Part shown: piece after piece, positions 8,163 to 16,732 of the stretch | Layout of the letters: the number at the start of each line of letters is the position of its first letter | Numbering within the stretch: position 1 is the first letter of the stretch | Assembly (NCBI GenBank): GCA_910579605.1 | Contig: CAJTUG010000006.1 | Span: 19,814-71,594, forward strand | Direction of reading: 5' to 3' | Source: an uncultured Muribaculaceae bacterium | GTDB lineage: Bacteria > Bacteroidota > Bacteroidia > Bacteroidales > Muribaculaceae | Length of the DNA stretch: 51,781 nucleotides | Notes under the pieces: generated by a model | Database searches by the model: none | What the model was told of the DNA's origin: nothing | What the model saw: only the letters and a program-made list of their open reading frames with translations | Made by a program: the position numbers and the translations under genes

Positions 8163-9806
8163 TTATTTCTTAGAAGCCGATTTGAGGCCAAATTCATTTT
8201 GCAGGCGTGAAATACGCTTAATTGCGGAGTCGGTATTGGATCTAAGCTGTCGGCTCATGGCATGCGGACGCATGTTTTTTATTGCTTTTTCAAACATCTG
8301 CTTGGTAATAACCACCGGCTCAAACTCGCCCGGTTTAGTCTTATCAAAAGTTTCAATAAATTGCGAGAATGCATCTTCTACCACCGCTCCGACAAGAGCA
8401 TTGATTTCCGCTCCCGAAAAGCCACAGCAACCATCTTGGTAGAACATGGAAACGAGGCTTTCAACTACATTTTCATTAATGTTTTCCCATAAATAGAAAG
8501 CAGCATCGACATAGCGGTTTATGGTTTTCACCAAAATTTCCTGTGCTTCTTCCTTGGATGGGAAATCTACGAAATATACCTCGTCGAAACGGCCTTTGCG
8601 CATGAGTTCGGGCTTGAGGGTGTCGTTGGCTGTCGCTACAACATAAACGGCAGATTTCCGTTCTTGCATCCATGTGAGGAAATGACCCATGAGACGGATT
8701 ATAATATCGTTATTGCCCGAGTCTGTTCCGGCAAAGGCTTTCTCTATCTCATCAATCCACAAGACGCATGGATGTGCAGCTTCGGCTGTTTCAAGGGCAC
8801 GACGCAGGTTTGTCTCGCTCTCTCCCACATATTTTCCCATGAGACGGTTTATGTCAAGCCGCAACAAGGCAACACCAAACTCCGAAGCAATGGATTTGGC
8901 AATCATGCTTTTGCCGCAACCTGGCATGCCGATAACAAGAATCCCTTTTGGCAAAGGCACACGAGCGGAATGGTGCTGAGCCATAGCCAGATTTTTGAAT
9001 ATAACTTTCTTGCGCCGTATTTCGGCGATGAGGTTCTCTAATCCTCCCACATTATCAAGCGACTCATTTGTGTCTACGACTTCTATTATACCGGTTTTCT
9101 TGACAATGAGTTTCTTTTCGTCGAGGGCCAACGCCAATGTCTGTCTATTGAGGCGCAGACCGGTTCGCACCATCGACGAGCGTATAATCTGCCTTATATC
9201 GGAATCTGAAAGCCCCTGGAGATTCCGAGCAAACTCGTTGCGAATCTCGTCGGCACAAAATGCCACTTGGCGTGATACAGGCAAATGAGAAATGCTCTTA
9301 GAAATCTCGGAAAAAGTAGGCCTTGGCAATTCTATGACCTTTGCTATATCGATAATATCACGCGGCAAGCGGTCTATAGGCGTGGGAGAGGCCAAAATCA
9401 CCGTAGAATGAATATTATAAACGTTAGACTCGTATCCCGTGGCTATGGCCGATAGCAATGGTATGACTTTTGGAGACTCGGCCAAAACCATATCGAAATT
9501 GCATATCACAGAAACTTGCATACTTTCTTTGTCGAGGTTTATGTGCTCCTCCAAAAACTGTTCCACTGTAGAAATGGAAGCTAAGGTACTATCGCGCTTC
9601 TTGGTGAAAAAATCCACCATTCCACGAGCACAATCGTATTCAAAAATGCAATCTTTGTCCAATTCTGTGAGTCTAAAACCATTCTCTCCGGGTTGGAGAA
9701 TTTGGTCAAGGGCACGAGTCAAGAGCCGATAGTCGGATGTCGGTACATAAACTATCGGCACACTTAGAAGCGCTGTTATAAGCTGGTTACGGAAATCGGA
9801 AAACAT
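8163..9806 (-). CDS. Ycf46-like AAA+ ATPase
   Basis: 547 residues. The N-terminal part (about 1-230) looks like the degenerate P-loop-like half of the Ycf46 family, beginning LLSVPIVYVPTSDYRLL and including PTPIDRLPRDIIDIAKVIELP. The C-terminal half is an intact AAA+ module with Walker A GMPGCGKSMIAKS (about residue 294), Walker B CVLWIDEIEKAF (about 348), sensor 1 in VVATAND, and an arginine-finger-type block MRKGRFDEVYFVDFP (about 403). No membrane helix and no protease domain are present, so this is not FtsH. Ycf46 is known from cyanobacteria and plastids, where its biochemical role is poorly defined. Its ATG overlaps the TGA of the upstream membrane-protein gene by one base, which implies coupled synthesis. 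Confidence 0.85.
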   Translation of the reverse strand: MFSDFRNQLITALLSVPIVYVPTSDYRLLTRALDQILQPGENGFRLTELDKDCIFEYDCARGMVDFFTKKRDSTLASISTVEQFLEEHINLDKESMQVSVICNFDMVLAESPKVIPLLSAIATGYESNVYNIHSTVILASPTPIDRLPRDIIDIAKVIELPRPTFSEISKSISHLPVSRQVAFCADEIRNEFARNLQGLSDSDIRQIIRSSMVRTGLRLNRQTLALALDEKKLIVKKTGIIEVVDTNESLDNVGGLENLIAEIRRKKVIFKNLAMAQHHSARVPLPKGILVIGMPGCGKSMIAKSIASEFGVALLRLDINRLMGKYVGESETNLRRALETAEAAHPCVLWIDEIEKAFAGTDSGNNDIIIRLMGHFLTWMQERKSAVYVVATANDTLKPELMRKGRFDEVYFVDFPSKEEAQEILVKTINRYVDAAFYLWENINENVVESLVSMFYQDGCCGFSGAEINALVGAVVEDAFSQFIETFDKTKPGEFEPVVITKQMFEKAIKNMRPHAMSRQLRSNTDSAIKRISRLQNEFGLKSASKK

Positions 9807-10594
9807 CAGGCAAATGCGGCTTTAAGTTTTTTCCAACCGACACGCAATTTATCCTTGACAATGGTGACGGTCTTTTTAACTACAGGAATGATTTCTGTGT
9901 TCACGTACTCTACGGTTTTGCGGATAGGCTCTACCTCCATAAGCTTGCGACCGACATTGGCAACAACGTTGGCGGCTTTTTCCGCCAATTCTTCGGCACG
10001 TGCCTGCACTTTATCTTTTACACTCTGCGGAGTGAAGGCAATTACCACGTCTACAGCCAAGCCGGTGAGAAAGCCAACTAAAGCACCGGCAGGCCCACCG
10101 GCACTGCCAACCGCCATTCCCAATGCTGCCAAACCGGCTTTCACACCCTCTTTCGCAGCCATTTTTGAAAGAGTGACCGGAATATTGTTTACTATCCTAC
10201 GTAAACCGGCAGCCCTCTGCGCAAGTTTATTTGCTTTCTTAAGCTTCTCATATTGTCGCTGGGCTGCAAGACCTGTGCCCATTTTCCCGGAACAATACTC
10301 ATAGTCTATTTTAGCGGCAGAAAAAGCCTCCACTATCTCGGCAGCAGCGCGACGGGCAACATTTCCTTTGTGACAAATCGGAATTTCGGGATCGGCAAAA
10401 ACCGAGCGTACAGTTGCTGCAGCCATAATTTTCTCCAACTCTACCTTGCGTTCGGCAGAAGATGTCTCAAAATATTCCTTTACTATTGGCTCGTCTATTA
10501 TCTTCTCGTCAACACTGATATACATGGCTCTGATGTAGCGGTGCAACGATTGCATTGCGTCGGCAAGAGCCGCTTTGTCGCTGTAGTTCTCCAT
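9806..10594 (-). CDS. Unknown protein with Gly-rich hydrophobic segment
   Basis: 262 residues, not recognised. Residues 1-75 are helical and mixed-charge. A KLKKANKLAQRAAGLRR basic stretch (about 117-133) leads into a hydrophobic region rich in Gly and Ala (about 150-188), including GLAALGMAVGSAGGPAGALV with GxxxG-type spacing. The tail (about 190-262) is amphipathic and ends in the basic KDKLRVGWKKLKAAFA. The pattern recalls glycine-zipper membrane-inserting proteins, some of which are pore formers, but that is a resemblance only. There is no signal peptide. It is the second gene of the operon, 13 bases after the first gene, and its stop overlaps the start of the AAA+ gene. Confidence 0.7.
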   Translation of the reverse strand: MENYSDKAALADAMQSLHRYIRAMYISVDEKIIDEPIVKEYFETSSAERKVELEKIMAAATVRSVFADPEIPICHKGNVARRAAAEIVEAFSAAKIDYEYCSGKMGTGLAAQRQYEKLKKANKLAQRAAGLRRIVNNIPVTLSKMAAKEGVKAGLAALGMAVGSAGGPAGALVGFLTGLAVDVVIAFTPQSVKDKVQARAEELAEKAANVVANVGRKLMEVEPIRKTVEYVNTEIIPVVKKTVTIVKDKLRVGWKKLKAAFA

Positions 10595-10607
10595 TGTATA
10601 TCCTCCC

Positions 10608-11021
10608 TTATTTAGAGTTATCAGTCATCTCTCGCATGGCATTACCACGCGCTTCAATTTCTTTATCGAATGCTTCAGAAACCATTTTTTTCACCTCACG
10701 GATGTCGGCGTCATCGGCATCTGGAATTACTTGGCGGGCAAAATCTTCAACCTTGTTTTCAAACCATTGTTCTTGGTCTTCACACTTTTTAGCCTCCTCC
10801 AAGAGCGCATTATAGTTGTCTATATCCTCAAAAACCTCAAGTAAAACCTTTTGCTCTTCCGAAATCTGAGAATTTTGGTGTGAGGAAATTCCAATTTCCG
10901 CAACAACACGGGCCAACTCTTGGTTGGTCGGCTTTTCATCTCTAAAACGGGCAAATATTTTCTCCAAGAATTTTGCCCATGTCTTAATGAAATTATTGGT
11001 AGGATTATCGCTTGATTTCAT
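10608..11021 (-). CDS. Small acidic helical protein, first gene of the AAA+ operon
   Basis: 137 residues, not recognised. It is rich in Glu, Asp and Lys and appears wholly alpha-helical, with no membrane segment. I start it at the ATG at 11021. A longer frame opens with TTG at 11042, but that codon falls inside the -7 promoter box (11040-11047), so the ATG is the better start and the leader is only about a dozen bases. The operon order (this gene, the Gly-rich protein, the AAA+ ATPase, the FISUMP-like protein) suggests an adaptor or substrate of the ATPase, but the sequence does not show which. Confidence 0.65.
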   Translation of the reverse strand: MKSSDNPTNNFIKTWAKFLEKIFARFRDEKPTNQELARVVAEIGISSHQNSQISEEQKVLLEVFEDIDNYNALLEEAKKCEDQEQWFENKVEDFARQVIPDADDADIREVKKMVSEAFDKEIEARGNAMREMTDNSK

Positions 11022-11039
11022 GAGAATTATATTTTTTGA

Positions 11040-11047
11040 CAAATATA
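11040..11047 (-). promoter_or_regulatory. -7 element of the AAA+ operon promoter
   Basis: TATATTTG on the minus strand matches TAnnTTTG exactly, 18 bases before the ATG at 11021. The -33 region (around 11065-11070) has only a weak CTGG-like match. Confidence 0.5.
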
Positions 11048-11134
11048 CAAATAAATTTTTGATACCAGGTATTTATATCAACAGATACAAGCAGATATAC
11101 GCCCTAATTTGAAATAATCTCAATTTTTAACCAC

Positions 11135-11163
11135 AAAAAAACGCGGACCGAAGCCCGCGTTTT
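11135..11163 (-). terminator. Terminator of the fumarate reductase operon
   Basis: A 9-bp stem (11138-11146 with 11155-11163) has an eight-base loop. On the minus strand it is followed by a run of T residues (11140 down to 11135), 22 bases after the frdB stop. Confidence 0.88.
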
Positions 11164-11184
11164 AAAATATATTTCAATTAAGAA

Positions 11185-11940
11185 TTATTCAGAGCATTTA
11201 GCCTTGATGAATTCTCTGTTGAGACGTGCGATGTTGCTCAAAGGAATATTCTTGGGGCATTCGGCTGCGCAAGCACCTGTGTTGGTGCAGTTACCGAAAC
11301 CGAGTTCGTCCATTTTGCGTACCATGGCACGAGCACGACGTTTACGTTCTACCTGACCCTGGGGCAGGAGTGCAAATTGGCTCACTTTTGCAGAAACGAA
11401 GAGCATTGCCGAACCGTTTTTGCAAGCTGCAACGCAAGCGCCGCAGCCAATGCAAGTAGCGGAGTCCATAGCTGTGTCGGCAACCTCTTTGGAGATAGGC
11501 AGGTTGTTGGCATCCTGAGCGCCGCCGCAGTTGAACGACACATAGCCGCCGGCCTGCTGGATTTTATCGAATGCGTTACGATCTACCATCAAGTCGCGGA
11601 TAACGGGGAATGCAGCCGAGCGCCAAGGTTCGATTGTGATAGTATCTCCGTCGTTGAATTTACGCATGTGCAACTGGCAGGTTGTAATGCCCTGAACGGG
11701 GCCGTGAGGATGTCCGTTGATGTAGAGCGAGCACATACCGCAGATACCTTCGCGGCAGTCGTTGTCGAACACAACAGGTTCTTCACCTTTTTCCACGAGC
11801 TGCTGGTTGAGCATATCAAGCATTTCGAGGAAGGAGCTTCCTGTAGACACATTGTCTACATGGTAATTGACGAACTGGCCTTTCTCTTTAGGACCACGTT
11901 GACGCCAAATTTTCAGTTTTACGCTGATAGTATGTTCCAT
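11185..11940 (-). CDS. frdB: Fumarate reductase/succinate dehydrogenase iron-sulfur subunit
   Basis: 251 residues. It carries electrons from the membrane quinol to the flavoprotein. The [2Fe-2S] ligands are Cys62, Cys67, Cys70 and Cys88 (motif DCREGICGMC). The later clusters use CIGCGACVAACKNG and CTNTGACAAECPKN. I start it at the ATG at 11940 (MEHTISVKLKIW). A frame opening 7 codons earlier adds residues that do not look like the family N-terminus. It is the last gene of frdCAB, 59 bases after frdA. In fermenting Bacteroidales this complex reduces fumarate to succinate, and the sequence alone cannot exclude operation in the other direction. Confidence 0.96.
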   Translation of the reverse strand: MEHTISVKLKIWRQRGPKEKGQFVNYHVDNVSTGSSFLEMLDMLNQQLVEKGEEPVVFDNDCREGICGMCSLYINGHPHGPVQGITTCQLHMRKFNDGDTITIEPWRSAAFPVIRDLMVDRNAFDKIQQAGGYVSFNCGGAQDANNLPISKEVADTAMDSATCIGCGACVAACKNGSAMLFVSAKVSQFALLPQGQVERKRRARAMVRKMDELGFGNCTNTGACAAECPKNIPLSNIARLNREFIKAKCSE

Positions 11941-11999
11941 TGTTAAGTAGAGTTTTGGCAAACCTTCTGCCGAAGCAGAAAGAGCCTCGTGGTTAGAGA

Positions 12000-14027
12000 T
12001 TATGACTTGTAGTTACGTGTCTGAACTTGGATAGCCTCATATTTGAGGGGTTCTTTCAAGAGAATAGGACGCTCGGTATCACCGGTATATTTCCAGCAGG
12101 AAACATACATGTATTCATCGTCGCGACGGGCAGCTTCGCCATCGGCGGTCTGATACTCTTCGCGGAAATGAGCACCGCAAGATTCGTTGCGGTTGAGTGC
12201 GTCGATAGCCATCATACGGGCGATCACCAAGAAATCTTCAAGACGGAGAGCCTTTTCGAGTTCGGTGTTGAGATCGTCGGCACGACCTACAACACGGAGG
12301 TCGCTGTAGAATTCCTTGCGTACTTCTTCTATTTCTTCAACGGCTTTAACCAAGCCCTGAAGAGTACGACCCATACCTACGAGATTCCACATTACGTGGC
12401 CGAGGCGTTTATGGATTTCGTCGGGGCTCTTAGTACCCTTGATATCCATGAGTTTTTGGATACGAGTGCGAACTGCGGCTTCTGCTTCGTCGAATTCTTT
12501 TGCAGATGTACTGAAACGTGGAACCTTGATTTGGTCGCTCAAGTAGTTCTGCATAGTGTAGGGAAGTACAAAATAACCATCAGCAAGACCCTGCATGAGG
12601 GCAGATGCGCCGAGGCGGTTTGCGCCGTGGTCGGAGAAATTACATTCACCGATAGCGAAAAGACCCTTGATAGAAGTCTGTAGTTCGTAGTCTACCCAGA
12701 TACCGCCCATTGTATAGTGGCTTGCAGGGAAGATCATCATGGGGGTTTCGTAGGGGTTATCGTCGGAAATCATCTGGTACATGTCGAAGAGGTTTCCGTA
12801 GCGGTCACGCACAACATCTTCGCCAAGACGGTTGATTGCATATTTGAAATCAAGATATACGGCATTGCCTGTACCTACACCGTATCCGGCGTCGCAGCGT
12901 TCTTTTGCAGCGCGTGAAGCGATGTCGCGGGGACAAAGGTTACCGAAAGCCGGATAACGGCGTTCCAAGTAGAAATCGCGGTCTTCATCGGGTATATCGG
13001 TAGGTTTCTTCTTGCCTGCGCGTATAGCCTCTGCATCTTCTTTTTTCTTAGGCACCCAGATACGGCCGTCGTTACGGAGCGATTCGCTCATAAGGGTGAG
13101 CTTGCTCTGGTCTTCGCCGTGAACGGGGATACATGTGGGGTGAATCTGAGTAAATGCAAGATTAGAAAGGTATGCACCTTTCTTGAAAGCCTGAACTGCA
13201 GCCGAACCGTTGCAACCCATAGCATTAGTAGAAAGGAAGAATGCACGGCCATAACCACCTGTAGCGAGAACTACAGCGTGAGCGGCATAACGTTCGATTT
13301 CGCCTGTAACGAGATTACGGACGATAACACCACGGCAACGGCCATCGATGATAACGAGGTCGAGCATTTCGCGGCGGTTGAACGACTTTACAGTACCTTT
13401 CTGGATCTGGCGGTTGAGCGAAGAGTAAGCGCCGAGAAGGAGCTGCTGGCCAGTCTGACCTTTAGCATAGAAAGTACGCGATACCTGAGCGCCACCGAAA
13501 GAACGGTTGGCCAAAAGGCCGCCGTATTCACGTGCAAAAGGAACACCTTGCTGAACGCACTGGTCGATGATGTTGTTGGAAACTTCTGCCAGACGATAAA
13601 CGTTTGCTTCTCGCGAACGGAAGTCGCCACCTTTCACAGTGTCGTAGAACAGACGATAAACAGAGTCTCCGTCGTTCTGATAGTTTTTAGCTGCATTGAT
13701 ACCACCTTGAGCAGCGATAGAGTGAGCGCGGCGAGGTGAATCCTGAATGCAGAAATTATATACGTTAAAGCCCATTTCGCCGAGGGTTGATGCGGCCGAA
13801 GCACCTGCGAGACCTGTACCTACAACGATAATGTCTAAGTTACGTTTGTTGGCGGGGTTTACAAGATGCTGATGAGCTTTATAATTGGTCCATTTCTCAG
13901 CGATAGGACCTTCAGGAATCTTAGAGTCGATCTGATACTCCGGGAGAGCGGCTTTTTCGATGTCGGCATATTCCTGCATGATGGGGGTAGAATCTATCAT
14001 GCCCTCGAGGTTTGTAGTCTTTGCCAT
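12000..14027 (-). CDS. frdA: Fumarate reductase/succinate dehydrogenase flavoprotein subunit
   Basis: 675 residues, the catalytic subunit that interconverts fumarate and succinate. The FAD dinucleotide motif VVGTGLAGASAASTLGEMG spans about 69-87. His102 in RRAHSIAAQGGINAA is the expected site of covalent FAD attachment. Further family signatures are ATGGYGRAF and the FNLCPRDIASRAAKE-like block (here FGNLCPRDIASRA). The long form, with insertions, is the Bacteroidales and epsilonproteobacterial type B arrangement. About 30 residues precede the usual N-terminus (IDSKIPEGPIAEKW), but the start lies only 9 bases from the frdC stop, which supports it. Confidence 0.96.
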   Translation of the reverse strand: MAKTTNLEGMIDSTPIMQEYADIEKAALPEYQIDSKIPEGPIAEKWTNYKAHQHLVNPANKRNLDIIVVGTGLAGASAASTLGEMGFNVYNFCIQDSPRRAHSIAAQGGINAAKNYQNDGDSVYRLFYDTVKGGDFRSREANVYRLAEVSNNIIDQCVQQGVPFAREYGGLLANRSFGGAQVSRTFYAKGQTGQQLLLGAYSSLNRQIQKGTVKSFNRREMLDLVIIDGRCRGVIVRNLVTGEIERYAAHAVVLATGGYGRAFFLSTNAMGCNGSAAVQAFKKGAYLSNLAFTQIHPTCIPVHGEDQSKLTLMSESLRNDGRIWVPKKKEDAEAIRAGKKKPTDIPDEDRDFYLERRYPAFGNLCPRDIASRAAKERCDAGYGVGTGNAVYLDFKYAINRLGEDVVRDRYGNLFDMYQMISDDNPYETPMMIFPASHYTMGGIWVDYELQTSIKGLFAIGECNFSDHGANRLGASALMQGLADGYFVLPYTMQNYLSDQIKVPRFSTSAKEFDEAEAAVRTRIQKLMDIKGTKSPDEIHKRLGHVMWNLVGMGRTLQGLVKAVEEIEEVRKEFYSDLRVVGRADDLNTELEKALRLEDFLVIARMMAIDALNRNESCGAHFREEYQTADGEAARRDDEYMYVSCWKYTGDTERPILLKEPLKYEAIQVQTRNYKS

Positions 14028-14036
14028 ATCTCTGAG

Positions 14037-15062
14037 TTATTGATTGTTAGTGTTTTGCATTGTTTGTGCTTGAGCTATTGTTTGCTCTACGTTCTGAGCA
14101 AATTGCTTGAGCTGTGCGATTGCCATGTTGCTAACGGCAGGTGCTTGCTTTTCTGCTGCATTCACAATGAGGTTTGCACGATCCAAGTAAGCGGGAGCCT
14201 GTTCTACGAAGAAAAGAATCTGGGCATTGCGACGAGCTATTTGGTCTTCTCCTGCAGCGTCGATAGCTTTCTGGATATCAGCAGAGAAATCGGCGTTAAC
14301 CTGCTCTGCCTGTTCAGCCCAATATTCGGCATATTGTTCCTGAAGGCCTTCGTCGGTGAGGAAGAACTGATTTTTAGCCTGTACGGTGAATACTACCGCC
14401 TGAGCTATGAAAAGAGCAACAACGATAGATGTCCACCAGCAAGAGATGGTTTTGAGACGGTTAAGCCAGATATTGTTGTCCCATCCTATTGTGTGGAACA
14501 TGCTCCAGAAACCGTGGTTCATATGGAACCAAAGAGCCACAAAACCAATGATGTAGACAACCGGAGTCCACCAGTAGCTGAAAGCAGCCTGGAGGAAAAG
14601 AGTACCGAAATGAGGAGCGGCAGGAGCCTGGGCTACAGTGGGCAGAGTTGCCAAATCACCGTGCATGAGTTCTTGAAGCTGCATTTTAGCCCAGAACTGT
14701 ACAAGGTGAACGACTAAGAAAGCAAGAACGACAATACCCAACACGAGCATGTTTTTCGATGACCATTCAACGTGAGGAGCTTTACCGTTGATTGCATAGC
14801 GGTCGTTACCGCGGGCTTTGCGGTTTTGCAAAGTTAGCCAGCAGGCGTAGATAATGTGGATGATGAAAAGAGCTGCAAGGCCGGCAGAGGCAACTAATGC
14901 GTACCAATTGGCTCCGAGGAACTCGCAGACGGCGTTATAGGCCGTGGGCCAAATCAAGGCCACTGCATTCATCAACACGTGAAAAGTTACGAATAGGACA
15001 AGGCAAATGCCCGTGATAGCCATCACGAACTTCCTTCCTATAGATGAGCTTATTAACCACAT
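14037..15062 (-). CDS. frdC: Fumarate reductase cytochrome b subunit with C-terminal helical extension
   Basis: 341 residues, the di-heme membrane anchor that takes electrons from menaquinol. Five membrane helices are visible at about 12-38, 55-78, 103-124, 165-182 and 205-228, with histidines suited to heme ligation (FVTFHVLMN, FIIHIIYACW, VVHLVQFW, WFHMNHGFW). The family is usually about 220-250 residues. Here about 110 residues follow the last helix (231-341), rich in Ala, Gln and Glu and predicted helical, ending in a polar Gln/Asn tail. The extension is in frame and unbroken. It is the first gene of frdCAB. Confidence 0.94.
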   Translation of the reverse strand: MWLISSSIGRKFVMAITGICLVLFVTFHVLMNAVALIWPTAYNAVCEFLGANWYALVASAGLAALFIIHIIYACWLTLQNRKARGNDRYAINGKAPHVEWSSKNMLVLGIVVLAFLVVHLVQFWAKMQLQELMHGDLATLPTVAQAPAAPHFGTLFLQAAFSYWWTPVVYIIGFVALWFHMNHGFWSMFHTIGWDNNIWLNRLKTISCWWTSIVVALFIAQAVVFTVQAKNQFFLTDEGLQEQYAEYWAEQAEQVNADFSADIQKAIDAAGEDQIARRNAQILFFVEQAPAYLDRANLIVNAAEKQAPAVSNMAIAQLKQFAQNVEQTIAQAQTMQNTNNQ

Positions 15063-15159
15063 AAGATGATTGGATTTGAATGATTTATGAAATTGTTTGT
15101 GTTTATGCTCGCAAAGAGGGAACGAGCAAGCCGTGGCCTGCTTAATCCCATTTATTTTG

Positions 15160-15190
15160 CAAAATTAATCATCTTTAGCGGATAAGCCAA
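15160..15190 (-). promoter_or_regulatory. Promoter of frdCAB
   Basis: On the minus strand TTGG (15187-15190), a 19-base spacer, then TAATTTTG (15160-15167) matches the Bacteroidota consensus. The predicted leader is about 90 bases. Confidence 0.7.
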
Positions 15191-15319
15191 CTATTTAACG
15201 AAAAATTTCTGAATTAAAAATGTCTTTTTTCACCTTTTTTAGTCGCCATTTGCTCCTAAAGCTGTTTTTACGGCTTAAACATTAGGCAATATCGGAGGCT
15301 TTTATACGTTTAATAAGAT

Positions 15320-16732
15320 ATGAAAAATCTTAAAACCATCATATTCCCGACAGTTTTTATAGTGCTGCTACTTGCACAGGCTTGTATAGAAGACGGATAC
15401 ACCAATTCGCCGTCTGATCAAATATCATTTTCCACCGACACTCTCGATATGGGTGTGATTTTCACGGATGAACCGTCTCCGACAAGCCGCTTCATGGTCT
15501 ACAACCAACATTCCAAATCTATATCGGTTAGCGATATCCACTTGGCAGGCCCGGATGCAGACCGTTTCCGTATTAACGTAGACGGAATTAGCGGACAAAC
15601 ATTTTCAAACGTTGATATAAGGAGCAAAGATTCTATTTTTGTTTTTGTCGAAGCCACACTACCCACCAACGGGAACCCGGCTCCTGCAGTGGCCGACGCT
15701 CGCGTGGAATTCACCACCAACGGGATACTCAGTTCTGTGGCAATAAAAGCAACCGGGCAAGACGTCACTCGTCTCAAAGCCTTGACTATTACAGAAGATA
15801 TGGTTTTGACTCCTACACAGCCTTATGTGGTTTTCGATTCCATAACAATAGCACCCCAAGCAACCTTGACAATAGAACCCGGAACACAACTTTTGTTCCA
15901 CGACAAGGCTATGCTTATTGTGCGCGGAAATCTGAATGCTGCCGGAACTGCAGAGCAGCCTGTTGAAATGTATGGCGACAGGACAGGTAACGTTGTTTCC
16001 GATATTTCCTTCGACATAATGTCTCGCCAATGGACCGGTATACTTTTCGCACCGGAATCTAAAGGCACGTTTGAATATGCCGACATCCGCAATACGGTTC
16101 AAGGCATAGTGGCTGTAGATGCAGATTTGACATTTGTGAACTCATTGGTACGCAACTCCGCCATGCTGGATTTAGAAGCCTACGACTGCAACGTGTATGC
16201 AGAAGGATCGCAATTCTCCGAAGCCGGTGGCGGGTTAGTATATCTGGAAGGCGGCGTTTCTGATTTCAGGAACTGCACTTTTGCAAATTACTATCTTTTC
16301 TCGGCTCTATCGGGAGCGGCAATACAATTTGCACACCTCAGCGACGATCCCGACAAAGGCCTTGACAACGGTTCAGGAGCACCTTACACAAAAGCTTTAT
16401 TTGCCAACTGTATAGTATACGGCAATGGGACAGACCTGAGCCACGGAGACCTCAGCGGCACCGATGTCACCTTCGACACTTGTTTGCTTAAAAGCCAAGG
16501 AAGCGACGACGATAATTTCTTGAATTGTCTCTGGGACCAGGATCCGCTGTACTACACGGTGAGGGAAGACTACTATTTCAACTATCGTGTCAAGCCAGAT
16601 TCACCTGTTATAGGAGCTGCCTCGCCCAACTATAAATTAGAAACAACGCAAGATTTCTATGGCCGAACACGCAACAACGATATAGGTGCGTTTGTGTTCT
16701 CAACTGAAGACGCTGAAGATGTGCAATTATAA
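15320..16732 (+). CDS. Secreted lipoprotein with Ig-like and parallel beta-helix domains
   Basis: 470 residues. A hydrophobic signal peptide ends LLLAQAC, so Cys22 is likely lipidated, with Gln at -2 being slightly off consensus. Residues about 30-145 look like an Ig-like or ASPM/SPD-2-Hydin (choice-of-anchor) beta domain: TLDMGVIFTDEPSPTSRF, VEFTTNGILSSVAIKATG. Residues about 155-460 look like a right-handed parallel beta-helix: ITIAPQATLTIEPGTQLLFHDKAMLIVRG, then repeated short hydrophobic turns, ending in the DIGAFVF motif often seen in such proteins. It is probably exposed on the outer membrane. I see no catalytic signature of a polysaccharide lyase. A good Shine-Dalgarno-like GGAGG lies upstream at 15294-15298. 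It is monocistronic, and its stop overlaps the convergent gene by a few bases. Confidence 0.85.
   Translation: MKNLKTIIFPTVFIVLLLAQACIEDGYTNSPSDQISFSTDTLDMGVIFTDEPSPTSRFMVYNQHSKSISVSDIHLAGPDADRFRINVDGISGQTFSNVDIRSKDSIFVFVEATLPTNGNPAPAVADARVEFTTNGILSSVAIKATGQDVTRLKALTITEDMVLTPTQPYVVFDSITIAPQATLTIEPGTQLLFHDKAMLIVRGNLNAAGTAEQPVEMYGDRTGNVVSDISFDIMSRQWTGILFAPESKGTFEYADIRNTVQGIVAVDADLTFVNSLVRNSAMLDLEAYDCNVYAEGSQFSEAGGGLVYLEGGVSDFRNCTFANYYLFSALSGAAIQFAHLSDDPDKGLDNGSGAPYTKALFANCIVYGNGTDLSHGDLSGTDVTFDTCLLKSQGSDDDNFLNCLWDQDPLYYTVREDYYFNYRVKPDSPVIGAASPNYKLETTQDFYGRTRNNDIGAFVFSTEDAEDVQL

Noticed and set aside
13866..14717. A 283-codon plus-strand frame across frdA and frdC
   Set aside because: It runs antisense to two clearly coding fumarate reductase genes, with a Cys/Ser/Leu-rich product of no recognisable family.
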